Shown here: one piece after another, positions 1 to 11,717 of the stretch | Layout: each line of letters begins with the position of its first letter | Numbering within the stretch: position 1 is the stretch's first letter | DNA from: Chenopodium formosanum | Taxonomy: Eukaryota; Streptophyta; Magnoliopsida; Caryophyllales; Amaranthaceae | NCBI GenBank assembly: GCA_024500155.1 | Contig: CM044874.1 | Span: forward strand, 46,660,384-46,724,383 | Direction of reading: 5' to 3' | Length of the DNA: 64,000 nucleotides | The notes under the pieces: model-generated | Told to the model about the DNA's origin: nothing | Databases searched by the model: none | What the model saw: only the letters and a program-made list of their open reading frames with translations | Position numbers and translations under genes: made by a program

Positions 1-59
1 CATTTCTACCATTTGTTTTATTTTGCATTGTTGACACCTCTTGATTTTGTATCTTTTAG

Positions 60-620
60 GAGCGACGGAGGTCCCGCTCGCGCTCGAGGCCCAGAGGCTC
101 GGATGAGGAGGAGCTCGGTCACCGGCGTTTTCAACGAGAGCCTCAGACTACTCAGCCATTTCAGGAGGCTCAGTGGCAGCAGGGTAAGTCTTCTCAGCGT
201 TTTCCGGGCCAGAGTCAGGGGCAGCGTCAGTCACTTTCACAGCCTCCAGTTCCCGAGTTTGGGTCTCCTTTGGATCCTGGTTCATTTTCAGCTCCATTAT
301 CCGGGATTCCTCCACCACTGTCGGGCTTGTTCTCGGTTCCGATGTATGGGATGATGCCTTCACCAACAATTCTAGTGTCTCTGGGCCAGTCTACTCCGTT
401 TTCTGGTTGGACGGGTCCTGCCTTGAGCTTGGCTACTGCTGGGGCTACGGGGACTAGTAGGGACGCTACTCCCCGCACTCGGATGGTCGAGGGACTCTTC
501 GGTTCGCCGTTCCCATATGCACAGGATGGACCACATGCACAGGGTGGAGACGAGACTGATTCTGGCTCTAGGGACTTTAGACCGAGGGTTTTTGTTTGTA
601 CATACTATGGTGACACTTGA
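60..620 (+). CDS. Plant-mobile-domain antisense gene, last exon (partial)
   Basis: This is the final exon of a gene whose complete homologue lies at 35833-38396. Positions 1-59 are the end of an intron (T-rich, ending TTTTAG), matching the last intron of the D copy. The exon is open from 60 to the stop at 618-620. It begins with an Arg/Ser-rich stretch, ERRRSRSRSRPRGSDEEE, followed by a Gln-rich and then a Pro/Gly/Ser-rich tail that looks disordered. It has 24 more codons than the D copy at the C-terminus because D stops earlier. The mobile domain itself would lie upstream, outside the window. The function of the tail is unknown; an RS-like basic start could suggest nuclear localisation, but that is inference. 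Confidence 0.6.
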   Translation, partial: ERRRSRSRSRPRGSDEEELGHRRFQREPQTTQPFQEAQWQQGKSSQRFPGQSQGQRQSLSQPPVPEFGSPLDPGSFSAPLSGIPPPLSGLFSVPMYGMMPSPTILVSLGQSTPFSGWTGPALSLATAGATGTSRDATPRTRMVEGLFGSPFPYAQDGPHAQGGDETDSGSRDFRPRVFVCTYYGDT

Positions 621-1095
621 CATATTTATGTATTACGACTCTTTGTACATTATTTACGGCTTATGTATTTATTATTGTGTGTTAGTGTGTGTTTGAGACT
701 CCTTGTGTGTGATTGTGTATTTATTAACGACGCGATAAAAAAACATAAGTGGAGTAATGGAGGGTACCGACCTTCCCCAAAAGAAAAAGAAATAAAAAGA
801 CATGCAAAATAAAATTATTTTCTCTAAAAGAAAAGAAAAGAAATAAAAATAAAATGATAAAGAAATAAAATAAATAAAAAATTATCTTCCCCAAAATAAA
901 AATAAAATAAAAAAAAACAAAACAAATATAAAGAAATAAAATCTTAAAATAAAATAAAGATAAAAATAAAAAAGGTGAGAATTTTATTAGAAATAAAACT
1001 CTCAGAAAAAACTGAAAAATAAACGGTGAAGATAAAAAATTATAAAAAATTCGGATAGATACGGGAAAAGATGAAAAAAGAAAGCGCGTAAAGTG

Positions 1096-1166
1096 CCGTG
1101 ACACGGCACTGTTCACCGTGTCACGGCAAAAGTTCCCGTGACACGGTGGAATTTCCCGTGTCACGG
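1096..1166. repeat. Palindrome array, 4 units at exactly 20 bp
   Basis: CCGTGACACGG or CCGTGTCACGG occurs at 1096, 1116, 1136 and 1156, with exactly 20 bp between starts and 9-bp spacers. Each unit is a perfect inverted repeat around one central A or T. The array sits between the two antisense genes, as the 38869-38960 array does in element D. The flanks are very AT-rich. Confidence 0.95.
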
Positions 1167-1317
1167 GACGCATATTAGCCAGCGGTTTGTTTTACGCGTA
1201 TGAAAGAATAAATTCTGGGCAGTTTCGAGCGCTTTTGCTATAAAATAAGACCAGATTATTCACGATATGCATAATTACGGAACACAAAATAATTTAGAAT
1301 TTCATATTTCAATAATC

Positions 1318-1903
1318 ACGTCTCAGAATTTTGATAATACATTGCGCGACTAGTCTTATTCTTTGACCAATGCTGAAAAAAGAGAGTTAGAATTATTTCA
1401 TGTCAGGGGTTTGCTAGCCCTGCGACACGTAGCTATTGAACATGATTTTCTTAGGGCAGCATTAGATTATTGGAGTCCAGAAACACACTGTTTCAAATTT
1501 GATTATGATGAAATCTGTCCTTGGCGGAGGAATTTGGTGCAATCTTTGGATTTCCTGCTAGAAATCTTATTGCCATGCCTACCTTACGTGAATATTATTA
1601 CCAAGATTTTGAACGCCATCTGAATCTAACAGATCCAGATTTAAATATAATTGTTTGTGGTAATGAAGTAGACTTAGAAAAACTTGCTAACTTATATTTT
1701 AATCGCCCTATCTGTGAGTCTTAACATGTATATCGTAGAAGGGCATATATTTTTTGCATGTTTAGCAAGCTACTATTTGCAAACGGTAGGGTAGGACATG
1801 CTTGTCTAGCGTTTGTGCTTGAGCATGTTGAATCTGGAAGATCTCCTATGCCGACGTGCCTTGGAGAAACATTTCGTGGTCTTGACGAGGCAAAAGCTGA
1901 CAA
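1318..1903 (+). pseudogene. DUF7745-like antisense gene, broken copy
   Basis: Homologue of the first exon at 39141-39560. The expected start codon is ACG here instead of ATG, and a Trp codon (TGG in D) is TAG at about 1350. Two bases are missing near 1524 relative to D, shifting the frame. The segment at about 1533-1741, absent from D, encodes a plausible continuation of the domain (EEFGAIFGFPARN and onward), so G shows the longer ancestral layout. The conserved part reads HVRGLLALRHVAIEHDFL and later FANGRVGHACLA, typical in style of DUF7745 proteins found beside plant retrotransposons. The family assignment is from memory of its pattern. The copy ends abruptly at about 1903. Confidence 0.55.
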
Positions 1904-1990
1904 TAGGATCCTCATAATCATCATAATCATCATCACTCTCAACTCCCTTTCCTTCACTCCTATGATCAACAATAGGATCCTCACACACTC

Positions 1991-2434
1991 TTGGTTGTTC
2001 AAAATGATCATCATCATCATCCTCAACACACACATCAAATTGAGAATTTTCATCCATTCATGCACGGTTTTGAGGACTTAGGTTTTGAGTTTGTGGAAGG
2101 AAAGGTTGTTTATTGTGGTGCAAAGAAGGATAAGGTTGATTCCTTTAGAGTTTTTGAGCTTGAGGGAGATGTCGATTGTGAGAGAACTTCATTTGAGGAC
2201 TCTATGATTGATTTTCAAGCCCTCATTGGCGATGTGAGACCTTGTGTTGAGGGAGTCGCGAACCCTTTGCCTATTTCTCTTACCCCTTTTTCTCAAAGGT
2301 TTGACCACATCTCCTATTGCCCTATTTTTCTCCCTTCCTATGTTGATAAGCCTATTGGGGACTCCCTTGTCTATGATGATCTTAATTTCCCTCATTCGTC
2401 TATTGTTGAGGAAAAGGGTGATGTTGCCACCTAA
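1991..2434 (+). CDS. Hypothetical protein in element F
   Basis: An open frame of 147 codons with a TTG as first usable start, just after an in-frame TAG. It begins with a His-rich stretch encoded by a simple CAT repeat and continues with acidic, ordinary-looking sequence (FEDLGFEFVEGKVVYCGAKK). I do not recognise a domain. The sequence just before it (1904-2057) reads as an acidic Asp/Glu-rich peptide on the opposite strand, so the first codons may be a junction artefact and the real coding sequence may begin near 2060. It could be a remnant of an Athila gag or 3' gene. Confidence 0.3.
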   Translation: MVVQNDHHHHPQHTHQIENFHPFMHGFEDLGFEFVEGKVVYCGAKKDKVDSFRVFELEGDVDCERTSFEDSMIDFQALIGDVRPCVEGVANPLPISLTPFSQRFDHISYCPIFLPSYVDKPIGDSLVYDDLNFPHSSIVEEKGDVAT

Positions 2435-4987
2435 AAATATTTTAGTGAGGAGGATTTGCCTTTTTTTTTTTTCTTTCCATTCTTTTATTCCCCCTTCTTT
2501 TTCTTCTTCTTCTTCTTATTTTCTTGTTTTTCCTTTTGATCCTTCTTCTTCTTTCTTTTGGCACCTCCCTTCTCACTTGTGTGCAATGATCTTGTTGCAC
2601 GTTTTTCTTCCGTCATTTGCCTACCTTCTATCATATGAAATGTGTAGTAGTGCATTTGACAAGCTCTTGCGATCATTGCACTATTATTTTACTAGAGCGG
2701 TCAAGCTTGGACCTTAAGCAAGCCTTTCTCGGGAAGTAACCCGTGTTTTAGAATAGATTTTCTTTTGTTTTTAGAATAGATTTTCTCTCATGGAAATTTT
2801 TGTGTGCCTTTTGCTAGGTACATGATTTGATATACTTCAGTGCTTCGATTTGGATCAAGAATCGAGGAAGTTCGACTCCTATTTTTGCTAGCATATGGAA
2901 ACAAGGTTTAATTCTTGAGAAATTAGCTTTGAAAGGTTAAATTGGGTCATTTGCGGGTAATTACACCCACCTAATATCCGGTAATATCCTTCCTTGCTCT
3001 TTCTCTAGTGGATGATGACTTGTTGGACATATGTTGGTTTGTTGGATTGATCTCCTTGTTTTCCCCTCCCATGGATTATATGATTTATGTTTGAGTGTAA
3101 TGTCTCATTCAAGCTTGGGGGAGGGTATTCTATTATGTTTGGTGGGATGTTGATTCATGTATGCTATGCACCTTTGTATATGCTTTTCCATGTTCTTATA
3201 TTTTGAAAAACTTCGAAAATATTTTTGTTTCTATCAAGGCAAATTTGCAATGTGTTTTGTTTTGTTCTTGCTTTGGACATAATAACATTTGGACTTGTAT
3301 AATTGAATGCTTTTCTTCCTAAATGGTAGTGGTGTGCACGGTTTGAGATTACGTTTGGTTGATTCTAGAATAAAGCATGCTAAGGTAGTTGTCTAGAACT
3401 AGGGGGATCATGAAGCCGGATTCTACTTGTTTGTGGCATGTTTGGTAGTTGCTCCCTATCTTCGATTTGACAACCTTAGTGAGTTTTTGCTACAACCATG
3501 TGAGATTTATATTTGTTCAAGCTTTCATCATATTCTTGCATGAGCGGCATGGGGTCCTTTACTTTGCAAGCCTAATCTATAAAGCTTGATGTATGATTCT
3601 TAAACCCGAGGCCGAGCTCTCTAGGGAGGACAAAGACACCTTTTTCGGGGTGGTATTTTTCATTTTTAGGTTAGTTTGATTCATATTTGTTTTTGGGTTT
3701 CCATTTGCCTTCTTGCAACCATTTGAGCCTTATACCTTCTTTTCAAACCATATCTTTAGTTCTTTGGCCTTTTGTTTCATTTTCTTTCTATTCTTGTTTT
3801 TTTGTGAAGCAAATTGATCACGTATGATGGAGTTTGTGGTGGATAAGTTGGAAATTTGGTTTTTATGAGTGCTAGTTTGTGATTAAGTATTCTTTGTGAA
3901 TAATGGCAAGTGTTTGAGTAAAAGCCGTCCTTAATCATAAAAGGCATGGACTAATAAATTGCATTATAGAAAAGCCGTCCAAATTTAGCAAAAGGCGAGG
4001 ACATTGCAAGTTTAAGTAAAAAAAAAAGAAATTTTTTTTTGAAAAAAGTGAAAATTCAAAAATATTTTGATGTATTCTTTTCTCCTTCTAAGCATTGAGG
4101 ACAATGCTTCATTTAAGCTTGGGGGAGAAGCGTTTACGCTTTTTGTATATATTTCTTGTGAGTATAGCTTCAAATAAGCTTGGGGGTTTTGCTTTGGCTT
4201 GGTGATTTCTTGATCGTGTTGTTAAGGATTGATCACCCTTTTGCTTCCCTTTTTAGGAAAACCTCCAAATTTTAAATTTTAGCCTACCTTCACCCTTTAT
4301 GCCTTATATTATGTTACAACCTAGGGGAAAGACCTTTCGACCTAGAAAGTTGAGTCACTATTCGGGGGAGGGAATCATGGGTCATTGCCTAAGGAAAGGG
4401 GATGCGAAGTCAAGATGTCGAGTAGCCCAAAAATTTGATCTTTTTCCGGTTCCTTCGCGGAATCTATGAGATGCTCACTATGGGGAGATTTGAGATTAGT
4501 AGGGGGAACGCGGTAAGACAATTTGGGATGAAAGTGGAGTGTGATAACTAGTTCCTATGCTTAGCATTTTTATGTTTCAATCAACCTTAGGTATCTTATA
4601 GCGTGCACTCCCTTACTTGTTTAGAAAGATTTGCATTCATTGTGCTTGTACATTTGCAAAAGTCCTTGAATGAACATTTGTTTGTTTTTCTTGTATTTTG
4701 TTTTCTTTTTCATGCTTTGCCTTGTTTGTATTATTATGAGAGTTATGGGTAAACTCTTAGGATACCCTTACGAGAGCATCACTCGTCCTCTAGGGCGATC
4801 TAGGGGTTTAAATGGCTTGTCTTTAGTTGCTAAAATTGACCGTGATTCCTACAAAAGTGAGTTAGTGTATATTCCCATCTTCTCTAGTTTTCTCGTTTCT
4901 TTCTTTGCTTGAATAATGTCATCATTTTTCCCTTAGGTTGGATTTTGTTTTGCTCGAGGACGAGCAAAAGTTTAGCTTGGGGGAATT
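2435..4987 (+). other. Element F noncoding 3' region with repeated purine tracts
   Basis: No convincing gene. It holds a pyrimidine-rich stretch (2460-2560) and four purine tracts of the type AAGCTTGGGGGAG, at 3111, 4115, 4176 and 4971. The last is the polypurine tract next to the LTR; the others are extra internal copies. The sequence GGACGAGCAAAAG just before the last tract is shared with element A on the other strand. Confidence 0.6.
4971..4987 (+). other. Polypurine tract of element F
   Basis: TTTAGCTTGGGGGAATT lies directly before the LTR start TGATCC. This tract would prime plus-strand DNA synthesis during reverse transcription. Confidence 0.8.
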
Positions 4988-6645
4988 TGATCCGTGCCAT
5001 TTATGGCACCTTTAGGCTATGTTTTCTTTATATTTCTATGCTCCTTTGTAGTCGTTTATGTAGTGTTTTTAGAGAATAATGCTCGATTCACGTGTTTTTG
5101 TGTTAGTTTAGAGAAATGCATGCTTTTAATGGCTTTCTTATTATTTTATTCATTTCTCGGCTATTTCTCTTGCTTCTCCGTTTCTTTGTCTTGTTTTGTA
5201 GGTACGTCGCGTGCTATATGCATGGGAATTGAAAATAGCACCCACTATGATCAATATGCACTTTTCGGAATTGAATTTGAGTTTGAAACAAAGGAAAACG
5301 AAGGATTGCAAAGTATCAAATAGGACCTTTGTGCATTGTTTTAGTCATATCTCAAGTTCTACAGATCGGATTAGGGTGATTCAAGTTGGGTTGGAAACTA
5401 GACTTGAGGAGCTTTCCAATGATAGGTCGCATGCCTTCATACAATTCTCAGATCGGAAGTTACAGCCTTCTGAAGTTGGCCCTGGAAAACTGCCGCGGGC
5501 GCGGGCTACAGTACCCGCGGGCGCGGGGTTGCTGCAGCTCCAAAACTGCCGTATTTGGGCAGTAAGCACCCGCGGTTGTCCCGAGGGCTCCCCAAGGGCG
5601 CGGGCTTTGGCCCCGCGGGCGCGGGCTTGGGCCGCGGGCGCGGGATTATGGGTTTTTTACGATTTTAAGCTTCTTTTCTCCTTTTGTTTATATAGTTTTT
5701 GGTTTCCTTTATTATTCATTCATGTAATTCTTTAGTTTTAGTTTAGTTTTCTCTCTCTTAGGTTGAGAGCTTCTCTCTCTAGATTAGGAGTAGTTTTAGA
5801 GAGAGAAAGTGAGGAATTTCAATGGTGATTCAGAGATTGAAGATGCACGTGTGACAATTGTGTTGGAGATCTTCTTAATTATCAATGAGCATTTCTAAAC
5901 TCTATCTCATTCAATTGCTTTGTTTAATTTGATGTTTGTTTGGTTTGATTTTGATATTTGATGTTTGATTAGAGTAATTGTTCTTGATATTTTGTTGATT
6001 CTTGTTCTCTATAGTTGATAGTTGATTTGATGATGTTGTTTGAGTAGTTGTTGGCTAAGAATTGGGTGAAACTTGTATGATTGATTAATTGTGATTAATT
6101 TTGGAATTGTGTTGATTAATTGTTGAGATTAAAGTGATTAATGAAGGTTTGCATGTGTGTAATTCAATTAGGCCTTGAGAATTATGCTAGATTGCATTGT
6201 AATTGCTAATGACACGAACAATTGATTTAGGGATTGCAATTGTCTATTGGTTTTGATTGTGATTCTCTTGATTTGTTATTCATAGTGAACCCTAGCTTAA
6301 CAATTAGGAGATAACTCTTTGATTCCAATTGATTGCTCTTTTCATTAGTCCTCACAACCTTTGATTGGCATACTCTTCTAAGTTATTGCAATTGACATGA
6401 TTACTTGTTGATCCCCGTTCCTAGTGTTTTATTTCCTTGGTCACTTGTTTTGTTAGTTGTTAGTATTCTCTCTTACCTTCGTCTTTGACCTAGCTTAGGT
6501 GCATAATTTAAAGTGCTTGAACATTAATGTTCCTTTGGGTTCGACCCTTGACTTTCCTCTATACTCATATTTAGGTTTGTTAAGTGTTTATAAATTTAGT
6601 TTGACCGAGGGAAGATTAGATAACGACCTAGTTTTCCCCTCGTCA
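4988..6645 (+). repeat. 3' LTR of element F (Athila type)
   Basis: It starts TGATCC and ends CGTCA. A near-perfect hairpin, GTGCCATTTATGGCAC, lies at 4994-5009. A GC-rich array (5493-5644) precedes a TATA-like TTTATATAG at about 5686. The last 100 bp, ending in AACGACCTAGTTTTCCCCTC, resembles the end of the element A LTR. The sequence changes to element E straight after 6645. Confidence 0.8.
5493..5644. repeat. GC-rich self-complementary array, CCGCGGGCGCGGG
   Basis: Full units lie at about 5493, 5514, 5613 and 5632, with degenerate units between (CCCGCGGTTGTCCCG at about 5569, GGGCGCGGG at about 5596). The block is almost the only CpG-dense DNA for several kilobases. It ends about 40 bp before the TATA-like sequence, so it is promoter-proximal. 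Confidence 0.85.
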
Positions 6646-7410
6646 AATTCTAGACACACCTAGCCAAGCTCAAAGTTGCTTTCGCCCTAGCCGTGAAAGG
6701 TTGATACTTTCTGAGGGTTTGGTCCCAAATCCCTATTTCAATTATTTAAATGTCTGATTTATTATATTCCTTGAAGTTACTAATGTGTGTATTTTGTTAT
6801 TAGAAAGAGATACGGGACAACAAAGTAATTAGTTTTATTGCTCTATATATTTATAGAAAGCATGCTTAGATTATATTATTTCCTAGTATCATGTTAGAAT
6901 GCTTTTATTGCTTTCTTGTATCATGCTTAGGTTGCTTTCTATTTTCTGATATCATGTTAGTATCATGTTAGGGATAAAGATTTAATTTTTAATGTTTAGT
7001 GACATGCTAGGATTTGTTATTTATCTTGTTAGTATCATGTCTAGGATCTTGCTAATATTATGCTTAATTGAGGATATTATTATTATGATGATGATTTGTT
7101 GTATCAATAATATTATGTTGCTTGATATGTTATTGTTATTGCTTGATCACCCCCTCTCTTGTAGGATTAATGGGAATTTTTACTTGAAATCACTCTTAAT
7201 AACATAATTAATAATATTGTTTAGGCTAAAATGATTTTAATTCAATGCAAGTCATCGTGAATAATACATTTGTTTGTGCATTAATATTCAACCAACATAG
7301 ATTAAACAAGTTTAAGATTAATATATTGATTGTTTGTTAGTCAGAAAGCGCACATGAATATGAGAAGCATAAAGTAGAGGCCTATTTGTACATCAGGTTC
7401 AATCTCTTTT
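6646..7410 (+). mobile_element. Tat-type LTR, left portion (element E)
   Basis: Diverged but collinear with the second half of the element B LTR: compare GTGAAAGG...GGGTTTGG at about 6690 with 59790-59815, and AGTAGAGGCC at about 7373 with about 60318. Element A interrupts it after 7410 (target CTTTT) and it resumes at 62307. Its own left end is missing because F lies there. Confidence 0.6.
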
Positions 7411-9018
7411 TGATATAGGGAAAGACTAGGTCGTTAAAAACTAATCTACCCTTGGTCAAAAAACAATTTATAATCTCTCAACACACCCCTATACCAAGCA
7501 TAGAGTAAGTCGAGGGTCGAACCACTAGGAATGGGAGGTGAATTCTATAGTCAAAGCTAAGCTATTTCAAAGCAAATGAGGTGAGGTGTGTCTATTCTAC
7601 CAATCAAACAATTGAAACGAAAATCAAATTTATCAAGCACTAGGGTATGGATCCACATATACTCGTAATTAATTCAACTAATTGGGATTGGAAATGACTA
7701 ATTCAAGTGTGGCGAGGGAAAATCGATTAAGCAATCAAGAGAATATGGTAGGCTAATCTCATAGAGGTCAAACTAGCGCCAACTACGAGAGACTCTAGCT
7801 AAGAAACTTGCAAACCTACTCAATCGACAAATGTAAGTCACAAATCAATATTCCGTATAAATGTGAACCTACAATGCAATCTAGTATGAGAAACTTAGGT
7901 TGATCACTCCTAAATTGAACACACACATGCACTTAATCAATCAACAAATTTAATCACAACATCAACTCCATAAATTTCCCCCAATTAGCATAAATCAATT
8001 ACTCATATATGCTTCACCAATTCCCTAGCAAGAAAACTACTCACTATTCATGGAAATCATTATCAAAACTAAACTAAGCAACGAATTCATCATCATTATA
8101 TTAATAAAAAATGTACCAATTAAAAAATCATTCAACTTGAACAATTAACAAAGAAATTGAGATCAAAACTAAGATTGCATTAAAGCAAAGAAATATTTAC
8201 AAACTTGCTTCAAATCAATGGAGAAAAACACTTGGAATCATCAATCTTCAATCATCAATCAAGAACTTCTCTCTTTAAAAATCTAACCTAATTCTATTCA
8301 AATTTCTGAAAAATTGTACTCTCTCTAAAAATAGAAAGAAAATCTATATATAGTAAAACTAACTAAGAGAAATTCGTTATATTGTCCCCAAATAAATCCG
8401 AACAGGCACGGCCAACTACAAAAAGAGAGCGGCTGCGCAAAACTGGGTACGGAACATGGACCTGAACAGATGTGCCCGCGCCTGCTCCCGAGAGAGGCGC
8501 GGCCGCGCGGCTTGCGCGGCCGCGCCATAGCCGCGCACGCCTACTCCTGGGAACAGGGCAGCCATCTTCCCTATCATTCCGATGCTCCTCGTGCGTTCCA
8601 CTTAATGCTTTTGATAAACACGAAACCTTGCAGTTTCTAAACTCCATGTTTGTGCGTTCAAGACTAGAAATCATGCCCCCACGGCTTAAGGCACAGCTCA
8701 AGGTCTTTAGAAACTTGCACTTCTCCATGCTTGAGCTTCAAATGAGACCACTAGTCATCCTAATCAATTCCAAACTTGGGAAGAGGACTCAGGAAACATG
8801 GATAACGACCTTAACCTGAAAAAAAAGGAAAACAAGCATATAAAAGAGAAAATAACAAAATAAACCGAGAAATGCATTAAGAAAGAAATCAAACTAAGAA
8901 AATGCAAACTAAAAGAAATAAAGAGTAAAACTAAGGAAAAGCTAAGCAAAAGTGCTATAGAATAGCATGAAATTCATCCTAAAAAGAACCAAATGAGTGC
9001 CATAAATGACACTCATCA
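7411..9018 (-). repeat. 3' LTR of element A
   Basis: On the minus strand it starts TGATGAGTG (9018) and ends CCCTATATCA (7411). The hairpin GAGTGTCATTTATGGCACTC lies at 8995-9014. A GC-rich array (8474-8537) lies upstream of a TATA-like CTATATATAG at about 8346-8355. Compared with the 5' LTR it keeps an extra stretch of roughly 220 bp around 7998-8220. Confidence 0.9.
8474..8537. repeat. GC-rich palindrome array, GCGCGGCCGCGC
   Basis: Perfect 12-bp palindromes GCGCGGCCGCGC lie at 8497 and 8514, with partial units on each side (GCCCGCGCC, GCCGCGCACG). It lies about 120 bp upstream of the TATA-like sequence on the minus strand. The same motif recurs in the 5' LTR (61678-61825) and inside A at 17767-17840. 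Confidence 0.9.
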
Positions 9019-11717
9019 AATTCCCCCAAGCTAAACTTTTTCTTGTCCTCGAACAAAACAAAGCAATAAAGAATAAGGATGAAAGACTTATTTAAAAAAG
9101 AAAAAGAAAGACATAAGACGGGAATATACACTAAGACTCACTTTCGTAGGAATCACAGTTGTTTTTAGCTACAACAAGCCCTTTACCCAAAAGTCGCCTA
9201 TGAGGACGAGTGAGGTATCGTAAAGGTTTCCCAAGAGCTTAACCTATAACTCTCCACCAACATACATGAGGCAAACCACAAAAAGAAAAGTAAACGAAAG
9301 AAAAACAAAATTGAAACCTTAACGAATTGCACTTCACAAAATGACCACATTTCAAATGAATAAACATCTTTCTTAAGAAAATAGGGGTATGCACGTTTCA
9401 AGATATCCGAGGTTGATTGAAAGATAGAGTATGCTAAGCATAGAGAACTAGTTATCACAATTCACCTTCATCCCGTTTGATCTTACCGCGTTCTTCCTAT
9501 AATCTCAAATCTCCCTCCAATGAGCATCTCAGTAGCTCCTCGAAGGAGCCGGAAAAGAAATACTTTTAGGCTATTCGACGTCTTGACTAAACATTCCCTC
9601 TCTTTAGGCTTTAACTCATAATGCCCTCCCTCAAAATATGACTCAACCTCTAGGTCGAATGGTCTTTCCCCAAGGTTGTAACGTAAAGGAAAAAGGTTAG
9701 GGGTAGGCTAAAATTTTAAAATTTGGTGGTACACCTAGGTGATGAAGCAAAGATTGGACAAATCTCAAACACCAAAACCGAGAAGTCACAAAAAAAAAAC
9801 AAACTAACATCCCCAAGATTATTCAAAGCTATATCCAATAGCATACATACAAAAAGCGTAAACGCTTTTCCCCTAAGCTGAAAGGAAGCATTGTCCACAA
9901 AGCTTGAAAAGGAGAAAAGAATCACATCACAATATTTTTTTTTTTTTTTATCATTTTCAACTTTTTTTTCTTTTTTATTTATTTTTTAATTTTTAAAGTA
10001 AATGTCCATGCCTCTTATAACTTTGGACGGCTTTTTCAATTTTGCATTTATTATGTCCTTGCCTTTTTTACATTTAGGACAGGTTTTTCCATAAATCATT
10101 TGCCATTATTCACAATATATACAAAAGACAAGCTTGCTTACAAATAGAACCAATATCCAAACTTATATACCACAAACTCCAAAAACATGACCATTTGCTT
10201 CACAAAAACCAAAAATGGAACAAAAAGAAACAAAAGGCTCAACGTTCTAAAGGTGTGGCTTGGGAATAAGGCAAATGTAAACCCAAAGAACTAAAATAAA
10301 GAAAATTAAACCCAGAAAAAGAAAAATTACCACCCTAAAAAGATGCCTTTGTCCTCCCTAGATGGTTCGGTCTAGTGTTTGAGAATTATGAGTCAAGATT
10401 CGAGATTAGGTCCGCAATAGCCAAGGATCCATGCCACTCATGCAAAATATGTAGTAGGCTTGAAAAACGATAAACCTCACATGGATTTAGCAAAAACTCT
10501 TTATAGGTGTCAAATCGACCATAGGAAGCAACTACCAACATGCCACAAACAAGAAGAATCCGGTTTCATGATCCTTTTAGTTCTAGAACATGCTACCTTA
10601 GCATACACCTATCCTAGAGTCAACCAAGCATATTCTCAAACCGTGCATACCCATAACATTTAGGAAGATATTCATTCAAAAGTAAAAATCGGTTGTATAT
10701 AGTCCAACTCAAAAGAAAAACAAAAAGTGACAAATAAAGCCTCAAAACATACCAAAAACCAACAACAAAGAGAAAGAAAAATAAAAGATAAGAAAAGAGA
10801 AAAGGAAAAACATAGTTAAAGGAAAAAGAAGGAAAATAAAGAATGGAACGAATATTCAAGTAAAGCATGTAATACCCAATCGACAAACAAGTGATCAAAT
10901 GACAACATCGTCAATGATCCCAAACACTCTAGGTGTTAAAAGCATCCATCCTCGAACCATTCAACTTTTCCTAAAACTAATCCTAAACTATGCATCCAAG
11001 AAAATAAAAGAGAAATAAAGAAAAATAAGAAAGGTCTCACCGGGTATTCCAAGCAATGCGAAAGAGTAAGAAAGAAAGCAAACGCAAACCGTCAGGATAC
11101 TCCAAGAGCAATTGCAAGGATAATAAACCAAGTGAGAAAAAAATAAAGCTATATACAGAAACAAAATTGTTAGTAACTTCCAAACAAAATCAAACAGCAT
11201 CATAGGTGACAGAAACGATCAGAGCAGCAGAGACAGAGAATCAGAGAATAGAGAGAAAAATCAGCCAATCAGAGAGCAGTCAATCATCAGCATCAGGAAT
11301 CAACAGACATAAATCAACCATCAGGAAAGTTGAAATAAAGAACTAAAACATCAATATATCATCAGCAACAGAAATCAACAGAAAGATAACAGAATCAAGG
11401 AACATCAGCAAATTACTATCGCAGGGAACATACAACGGCATAAATTATCAGCAGAGAAAAATACCAGGTGTGAGATAAAGCCAAAGTTAACCAAAGAAGC
11501 AAGGGGGAGACAAAATAAGCGCAACAGACATAAGAATATTCCCCCAAGCTAAAAATGAGCCCCCCCCCAAGCTAAAACCAAGCTACAAGCCGGCAAAGAA
11601 ACAAAAGAAAAGCACACAAGCATAAAAGGGAGGATAGCTAATATGGTATCACTCGGCACTATGGTAAGGGGTAGAATGAGCACTTCCCTTACCAACATGA
11701 CAACATCACTAGAAACC
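9019..11717 (-). other. Element A noncoding 3' region
   Basis: No gene seen. The polypurine tract next to the LTR is at 9019-9035 (minus-strand TTTAGCTTGGGGGAATT). Extra tracts lie at about 11536-11580 (two AGCTTGGGGG-like copies) and about 9866-9880. The rest is AT-rich and has the same landmarks as 2435-4987 in element F. Confidence 0.6.

Larger units (their letters stand above)
1..1903 (-). mobile_element. Tat-type retrotransposon fragment (element G)
   Basis: This stretch is collinear with 37810-39530 of element D: intron end, last exon of the plant-mobile-domain gene, AT-rich spacer, palindrome array and DUF7745-like exon follow in the same order. In D these genes are antisense to gag-pol, so G is placed on the minus strand by analogy. 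Its LTRs and polyprotein are not in the window. Similarity stops at about 1903, where the sequence switches to Athila-type element F. The copy is diverged from D and keeps a 209-bp coding segment that D has lost, so it is not simply derived from D. Confidence 0.7.
1904..6645 (+). mobile_element. Athila-type retrotransposon, 3' part (element F)
   Basis: The plus-strand 3' end of an Athila-lineage element: long noncoding region, polypurine tract TTTAGCTTGGGGGAATT at 4971-4987 and a complete 3' LTR at 4988-6645. The gag-pol region and 5' LTR are missing; the left edge at about 1904 abuts element G without a visible LTR or target duplication, so F is truncated. The noncoding region resembles the 3' region of element A (9019-11717) read on the other strand. 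Confidence 0.75.

Noticed and set aside
724..1173. Minus-strand frame of 149 codons
   Set aside because: It is made of AT-rich low-complexity sequence and runs through a palindrome array; the homologous D region does not keep it.
8325..8819. Arg/Ala-rich frames over the GC arrays of A (also 61638-61991)
   Set aside because: They come from GCGCGGCCGCGC repeats in an LTR; unit number and frame differ between the two LTRs.
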